A DNA stretch of 9,992 nt from Alphaproteobacteria bacterium. Its GTDB lineage: Bacteria > Pseudomonadota > Alphaproteobacteria > Kiloniellales > JAKSDN01. Made by a program: the position numbers and the translations under genes. Under the pieces are notes generated by a model. The model was given only the letters and a program-made list of their open reading frames with translations. It ran no database searches and was not told the origin of the DNA. This document shows, piece by piece, positions 6,501 through 9,992 of this stretch. The stretch is taken from positions 1 through 9,992 of the forward strand of contig JAUVQB010000029.1 of the NCBI GenBank assembly GCA_030598385.1. The letters run 5' to 3'. Each line of letters starts with the position of its first letter. The stretch's first letter is position 1.

Positions 6501-6655
6501 GCGCCTCGCCTCATGGCCCCACTTCGATTAGGGCCAAAAGGCCCTCGCAAGTCCCCGACTCCCATCGCTAGAATGCCGCGCCACGAGAAGAACGCAACGC
6601 CGGTCTTGCGGTTGATCTAGGATCCGCGAGAAACCGGCGAACCCGGGAGGCGGAG
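6501..6655. promoter_or_regulatory. Divergent intergenic region between the regulator and the Fe-S protein
   Basis: These 155 bases lie between divergent starts, so they should carry promoters for both genes. They contain an inverted repeat close to the regulator start (listed separately). TAGAAT (6569-6574) is a 5-of-6 match to a -10 element for the Fe-S gene, but it has no recognisable -35. A strong GGAGG (6646-6650) precedes the Fe-S gene's TTG start. Confidence 0.55.
6514..6545. repeat. Overlapping inverted repeats upstream of the regulator
   Basis: AGGGCC (6530-6535) and GGCCCT (6540-6545) form a perfect 6-base dyad around AAAA. In addition TGGCCC (6514-6519) is complementary to GGGCCA (6531-6536), so the middle arm could pair with either neighbour. 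The element sits 14-45 bases before the regulator's ATG (on the minus strand). It is a candidate autoregulatory operator, or alternative hairpins in the leader of the regulator mRNA. Confidence 0.4.
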
Positions 6656-8812
6656 TTGACGTTGAATTGGCGCGGCCGGCGCGTACTCGTCTGCGACTGC
6701 GAAAAGACCATGCCGCTCGCGGCGGAGGCGCTGGCCGATGCCTGCCGCAAGGCGGGCGGCACGGGTGAGATTAGCGGCGAGATCGAGCTCAACACCCAGC
6801 TCTGCCGCGCTCAGCTCGACAACTTCGAGCGCGCCCTCGCGGACGGCGAGCCGCTGTTGGTCGCCTGCACCCAGGAAGCGCCCCTCTTCGCCGAGGTGGC
6901 GAGCGAGCTCGAGTCCGAAACCCCGCTCGCCTTCCTCAACATCCGCGAAACCGCCGGCTGGTCCGACGAGGCGGCAGGCGAAAACGCCCAGGCGAAAGTC
7001 GCGGCGCTGATTGCCGCCGGCGCGGTGGAAGTCGAGCCGACTCCGACGATCGCCTTCCAGTCCGCGGGCGTCTGCCTGATATACGGGCGCGACGAAAGCG
7101 CGCTCGCAGCCGCCAAGCAACTGGCCGGCCGGCTCGACGTCACCGTCCTCTTTAACGAGCCCGGCGAGATGTTGCCGCCGCCGGTCATGGACGTGCCGAT
7201 CTTCCGCGGCACCATCGTCCAGGCCAGGGGGCACCTGGGCGCCTTCGCCATCAACGTGAACGGCTATGCCCCGGCCCGGCCGGCGGCACGTGAGCGCCTC
7301 GACTTCGACCCGCCGCGCGACAACGCCTTCTCGGAATGCGACCTGATCCTCGACCTCACCGGCGGGCCGCCGCTGTTCCCGGCCGAAAGCCGGCGCGACG
7401 GCTATCTGCGGCCCGACCCGGACAACCCGGCGGCGGTGCAACAGGCCCTGTTCGAGCTCACCGACATGGTGGGCGAATACGAGAAGCCGCGCTACGTGCG
7501 CTACGATGCGGACATCTGCGTGCACGGCCGCAGCCGCAAGACCGGCTGCACCCGCTGCCTCGACGTCTGCCCGACCTCGGCGATCGCCTCGGCCGGCGAC
7601 ACCGTGGAGATCGATCCGCGGGTCTGCGCCGGCTGCGGCGCCTGCGCCAGCGTCTGCCCGACCGGCGCCGTGAGCTACCAGGTCCCCGCCGGCGACACGG
7701 TCTACGACCGGCTGCGCAGCCTGCTGGAGGCCTATCTGAAGGCGGGCGGGGCCGATCCCATTCTGCTGCTGCACGACGACCGCCACGGCGCCGAGATGAT
7801 CTCGCTGATCGCCCGGCTGGGGCGCGGGCTGCCGGGCTCGGTCTTGCCGTTCCACGTCAACGAGGTGACTCAGGCCGGGCTCGACCTGCTCGCCATGGCG
7901 CTGGCCTATGGGGCCGGTCAGATCGCCATCCTGGTCGGCCCGGACAAGGCCGGCGAACTGGACGGCCTGGCCGGCCAGATCGGCCTGGCCGAGGCGGTCA
8001 CCGACGGCCTCGGATACGGCGGCGGCCGAATCCACGTCCTGGACCAGCGGGACCCCACCGAAGTCGAGGCGGCGCTGTACGGCCTGGCGTCCGGCGCCGG
8101 CGAACGCCCGCCGCCCGCGCCCGGCAACTTCCTTCCCATGGGCGGCAAGCGCACGCGCATGTTGCTCGCCTTGCGTCACCTCTACGAGGTGGCGCCCCAG
8201 CCGCAAGAGGTCTTGGCCCTGCCGCCCGGCGCGCCGTTCGGCGCCATCCAGGTGGACACCGCCGGCTGCACCCTTTGCCTCTCCTGCGTCGGCGCCTGCC
8301 CGACCGGCGCGCTCAGCGACGACCCCGACCGGCCGTGGATCGGCTTCAACGAGGAGGCCTGCGTGCAGTGCGGGCTATGCCGCGCCACCTGCCCCGAGAG
8401 TGTCATCGCGCTCGAGCCCCGGCTCAACTTCGCCGACGCCGCGCGAGGCACGGTCACGCTGAACGAGGCCGAGCCGTTCCTTTGCATCCGCTGCGGCAAG
8501 CCTTACGGGGTGCAGCAGACCATCGAACGCATCGCCGATCAGCTCGCCGGCAAGCACCCGATGTTCGGCGACGACGCGCAGATCCAGCGCCTCATGATGT
8601 GCGACGACTGCCGGGTGATCGTCCAGTTCGACGTGCCCGACGCCCCGATGGCCGGGCCGCCGCGGCCCAAGACGAGGACCACCGACGATTACCTGCGCGA
8701 GCGCGAGATCGAGGAAGCCCGCGCCAAGCTGCTGGACGAGCGCGCCCGCGAAGGCGCGAAAGGCAATGGGTCGGGCAACGGTGGGGACCCGCCCGACGGC
8801 AAGGGTTCTTAA
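6656..8812 (+). CDS. Large multi-cluster 4Fe-4S ferredoxin-like protein, probably linked to formate dehydrogenase
   Basis: This 718-residue protein is predicted to carry several iron-sulfur clusters. Cysteine motifs, in order, are C288 with C298-x2-C301-x3-C305-P; C324-x2-C327-x2-C330-x3-C334-P; C538-x2-C541-x2-C544-x3-C548-P; and C569-x2-C572-x2-C575-x3-C579-P. These make two ferredoxin-type pairs, so about four [4Fe-4S] clusters. A separate C610-x2-C613 and C649-x2-C652 set near the C-terminus looks like a metal ribbon. C13-x-C15 sits at the extreme N-terminus. Between the two ferredoxin pairs, residues about 360-530 hold a cysteine-poor alpha/beta region. The tail (about 695-718) is Gly/Asn/Asp-rich and disordered. 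There is no signal peptide or membrane segment, so it is cytoplasmic. The TTG at 6656 follows GGAGG by five bases; another TTG at 6662 is possible. I associate this type of protein with formate dehydrogenase accessory loci, but its biochemical job is not known to me. An electron relay or a role in enzyme maturation are both possible. Confidence 0.88.
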   Translation: MTLNWRGRRVLVCDCEKTMPLAAEALADACRKAGGTGEISGEIELNTQLCRAQLDNFERALADGEPLLVACTQEAPLFAEVASELESETPLAFLNIRETAGWSDEAAGENAQAKVAALIAAGAVEVEPTPTIAFQSAGVCLIYGRDESALAAAKQLAGRLDVTVLFNEPGEMLPPPVMDVPIFRGTIVQARGHLGAFAINVNGYAPARPAARERLDFDPPRDNAFSECDLILDLTGGPPLFPAESRRDGYLRPDPDNPAAVQQALFELTDMVGEYEKPRYVRYDADICVHGRSRKTGCTRCLDVCPTSAIASAGDTVEIDPRVCAGCGACASVCPTGAVSYQVPAGDTVYDRLRSLLEAYLKAGGADPILLLHDDRHGAEMISLIARLGRGLPGSVLPFHVNEVTQAGLDLLAMALAYGAGQIAILVGPDKAGELDGLAGQIGLAEAVTDGLGYGGGRIHVLDQRDPTEVEAALYGLASGAGERPPPAPGNFLPMGGKRTRMLLALRHLYEVAPQPQEVLALPPGAPFGAIQVDTAGCTLCLSCVGACPTGALSDDPDRPWIGFNEEACVQCGLCRATCPESVIALEPRLNFADAARGTVTLNEAEPFLCIRCGKPYGVQQTIERIADQLAGKHPMFGDDAQIQRLMMCDDCRVIVQFDVPDAPMAGPPRPKTRTTDDYLREREIEEARAKLLDERAREGAKGNGSGNGGDPPDGKGS

Positions 8813-8868
8813 AGAGCTTGAGGCGACTCCAAGGGGCAGCGTAGCTAAAGACCCGTCCGAGAGATCCC
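8813..8868. other. Short spacer before the NlpC/P60 gene
   Basis: These 56 bases separate the Fe-S gene from the peptidase gene on the same strand. No terminator or good promoter is visible, so read-through from the Fe-S gene is possible. Only a weak ribosome site (GAGAG) precedes the peptidase ATG. Confidence 0.4.
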
Positions 8869-9735
8869 ATGTCCGAAGACCTCGATCCCCGCCTCCATCC
8901 CCTGCGCGACGACCTGGCCGGCGCCGAGCTCGACGGCCGGGTCGATCGCCCGCGCTTCGCCGAGGCCCGGACGGCCCAGGTGGCGGCCGGCATGGTGGAC
9001 CTGCGCCGCGCACCCGCCCCCGGCGCCATGCTGGTGAGCCAACTGTTCCACGGCGACGAGGTCCGGATCTACGAGGCCAAGGACGGCTGGGCCTGGCTGC
9101 AGCACGCGGGCGACGGCTACATGGGCTATGCCGACGCCGCGGCGCTCGGCGAGGCGGTCGAGGTCCCCACCCACTGGGTGCGGGTGCCGCGCAGCCTCGT
9201 GTTCCCGGCGCCGGACGAAAAGGCCCCGCCGCTCGACGCGCTGCCCATGACCGCCAGGGTCCGGGTCCTGTCCCAACAGGAAAAATACAGCGAGGTTGCC
9301 TGGGGCGCCGGCACCGGCTGGGTGCCGTCGCGCCATCTTCTGCCGAGCGGCGAGATCGTCGAGGACTTCGTCGCCACGGCCCTGGCCTTCCTCGGCGTGC
9401 CCTACCTCTGGGGCGGGCGGAGCAGCCTCGGCCTCGACTGCTCGGGCCTGGTCCAGGTCGCGCTCTCTGCCGCCGGCATGGCCTGCCTGCGCGACAGCGA
9501 CATGCAGGAGGCCAGCATCGGCGAGCCGCGCCCGCTCGACCAGCCGGCGACCCGCGGCGACTTCTTCTACATGCCCGGTCACGTGGCGATCGCGCTCGAC
9601 GCCTGGCGGGTGGTGAGCGCCAACGCCCACGACATGATGACCAGCATCGAGCCGCTCGAAGACCTGGTCGCGCGCGTGCAGGCCGAAAGCGGCCGGGGCG
9701 TTACCGCCATCCGACGGCCGCGGGCCCAAGTTTGA
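8869..9735 (+). CDS. NlpC/P60 (C40) cysteine peptidase with SH3-like N-terminal domains
   Basis: C40 peptidases cut gamma-D-Glu-diamino-acid bonds in peptidoglycan stem peptides or their fragments. The 288-residue protein has two SH3-like regions, at about 38-95 (VSQLFHGDEVRIYEAKDGWA, then HAGDGYMGYA) and about 103-158 (ending GAGTGWVPSRHLLPSGE). The catalytic domain follows at about 165-285. The nucleophile is Cys191 in LGLDCSGLVQ, the catalytic histidine is His238 in MPGHVAIAL, and His254 in SANAHDMM is the likely third polar residue. The preceding VPYLWGGRSS (177-186) is typical of the family. No signal peptide is visible, so it may act in the cytoplasm on recycled muropeptides, as similar leaderless members are thought to do. 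Its link to the tungstate/formate genes is positional only. Confidence 0.92.
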   Translation: MSEDLDPRLHPLRDDLAGAELDGRVDRPRFAEARTAQVAAGMVDLRRAPAPGAMLVSQLFHGDEVRIYEAKDGWAWLQHAGDGYMGYADAAALGEAVEVPTHWVRVPRSLVFPAPDEKAPPLDALPMTARVRVLSQQEKYSEVAWGAGTGWVPSRHLLPSGEIVEDFVATALAFLGVPYLWGGRSSLGLDCSGLVQVALSAAGMACLRDSDMQEASIGEPRPLDQPATRGDFFYMPGHVAIALDAWRVVSANAHDMMTSIEPLEDLVARVQAESGRGVTAIRRPRAQV

Positions 9736-9793
9736 AGTCATGATCCGCAACGGCTAGTGTGGCCCGCATTCGCTGCGATAAGGGGGGACTCGC

Positions 9794-9992
9794 ATGAGCA
9801 ATGTGACCAACATCGAAACCCTGAAGGCCGCCTGGGACGCATTGGGACGCGGCGACTGGGACGCGCTCACCGCCGCCTACACCGACGACATGATCTTCGT
9901 GATCCCCGGACAGAACGACATCATCTCCGGCAAGGCCGCGTTCCGCGCGGCGCTCGAAAACATCGCCGATGCCCTGCCGCCGGGCTTCGACA
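9794..9992 (+). CDS. SnoaL/NTF2-like fold protein (partial, 3' end outside the window)
   Basis: Sixty-six codons are visible before the window edge. The sequence begins MSNVTNIETLKAAWDALGRG and continues DWDALTAAYTDDMIFVIPGQ, NDIISGKAAFRAAL. An N-terminal helix, then 'DWDALTAAYTDDMIFVIPG' and 'I(S)GKAAFRAAL', is the usual opening of SnoaL-like / NTF2-superfamily proteins, which serve as small cyclases, isomerases, hydrolases or ligand binders. The ATG at 9794 has a purine-rich AGGGGGG ribosome site a few bases upstream. It starts 58 bases after the peptidase gene on the same strand. The specific function cannot be told from this fragment. Confidence 0.8.
   Translation, partial: MSNVTNIETLKAAWDALGRGDWDALTAAYTDDMIFVIPGQNDIISGKAAFRAALENIADALPPGFD

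Noticed and set aside
6617..8206. Open frame of 529 codons on the minus strand opposite the Fe-S gene
   Set aside because: It is a shadow of the GC-rich Fe-S gene, whose cysteine motifs prove the plus-strand frame. The antisense translation has no recognisable motifs and biased, repetitive composition.
7336..8844. Open frame of 502 codons in another plus-strand frame inside the Fe-S gene
   Set aside because: Its translation is almost all Arg, Pro, Gly and Ala, typical of an out-of-frame reading of high-GC coding DNA.

Overview
This window is GC-rich and densely coded, with strong G/C bias at third codon positions. Gene content and protein style suggest an alphaproteobacterium, probably in or near the Rhodospirillales. 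That placement is an inference from composition and gene families, not a search result. I see no rRNA, tRNA, CRISPR array, transposase or other mobile-element signature, and no gene-free stretch longer than about 220 bases.

Layout. (1) Minus strand, 1-2233: fdhD, then mobA overlapping it by 17 bases, then, after a 140-base gap, a hypothetical gene cut by the left edge. (2) A 219-base divergent intergenic region, 2234-2452. It holds a nested dyad and an AT-rich block of 10-base repeats, and probably carries the promoters for both directions. (3) Plus strand, 2453-4702: an overlapping operon tupB-tupC-tupA for a tungstate-type ABC importer. (4) Minus strand: a secreted Sel1-repeat protein (4785-5513) and a regulator that joins an excisionase/MerR-type HTH to an oxyanion-binding-protein-like domain (5622-6500). 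(5) Plus strand: a large multi-cluster 4Fe-4S protein (6656-8812), an NlpC/P60 peptidase with SH3-like N-terminal domains (8869-9735), and the start of a SnoaL/NTF2-like protein (9794 onward, cut by the right edge).

How the parts may work together. TupABC would bring in tungstate. MobA would add GMP to molybdopterin to make the bis-MGD form of the cofactor. FdhD would pass sulfur to the metal of a formate dehydrogenase. The HTH plus binding-protein regulator is a plausible sensor of tungstate, molybdate or cofactor state. The 718-residue ferredoxin-like protein is of a kind I associate with formate dehydrogenase accessory loci. Together this looks like the uptake, maturation and regulation part of a tungsten (or Mo/W) formate dehydrogenase system, but no catalytic formate dehydrogenase subunit lies in the window. 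Sel1, NlpC/P60 and SnoaL-like genes look like ordinary neighbours. The least explained parts are the regulatory DNA at 2339-2425, the regulator with its own dyad at 6514-6545, and the role of the large Fe-S protein.
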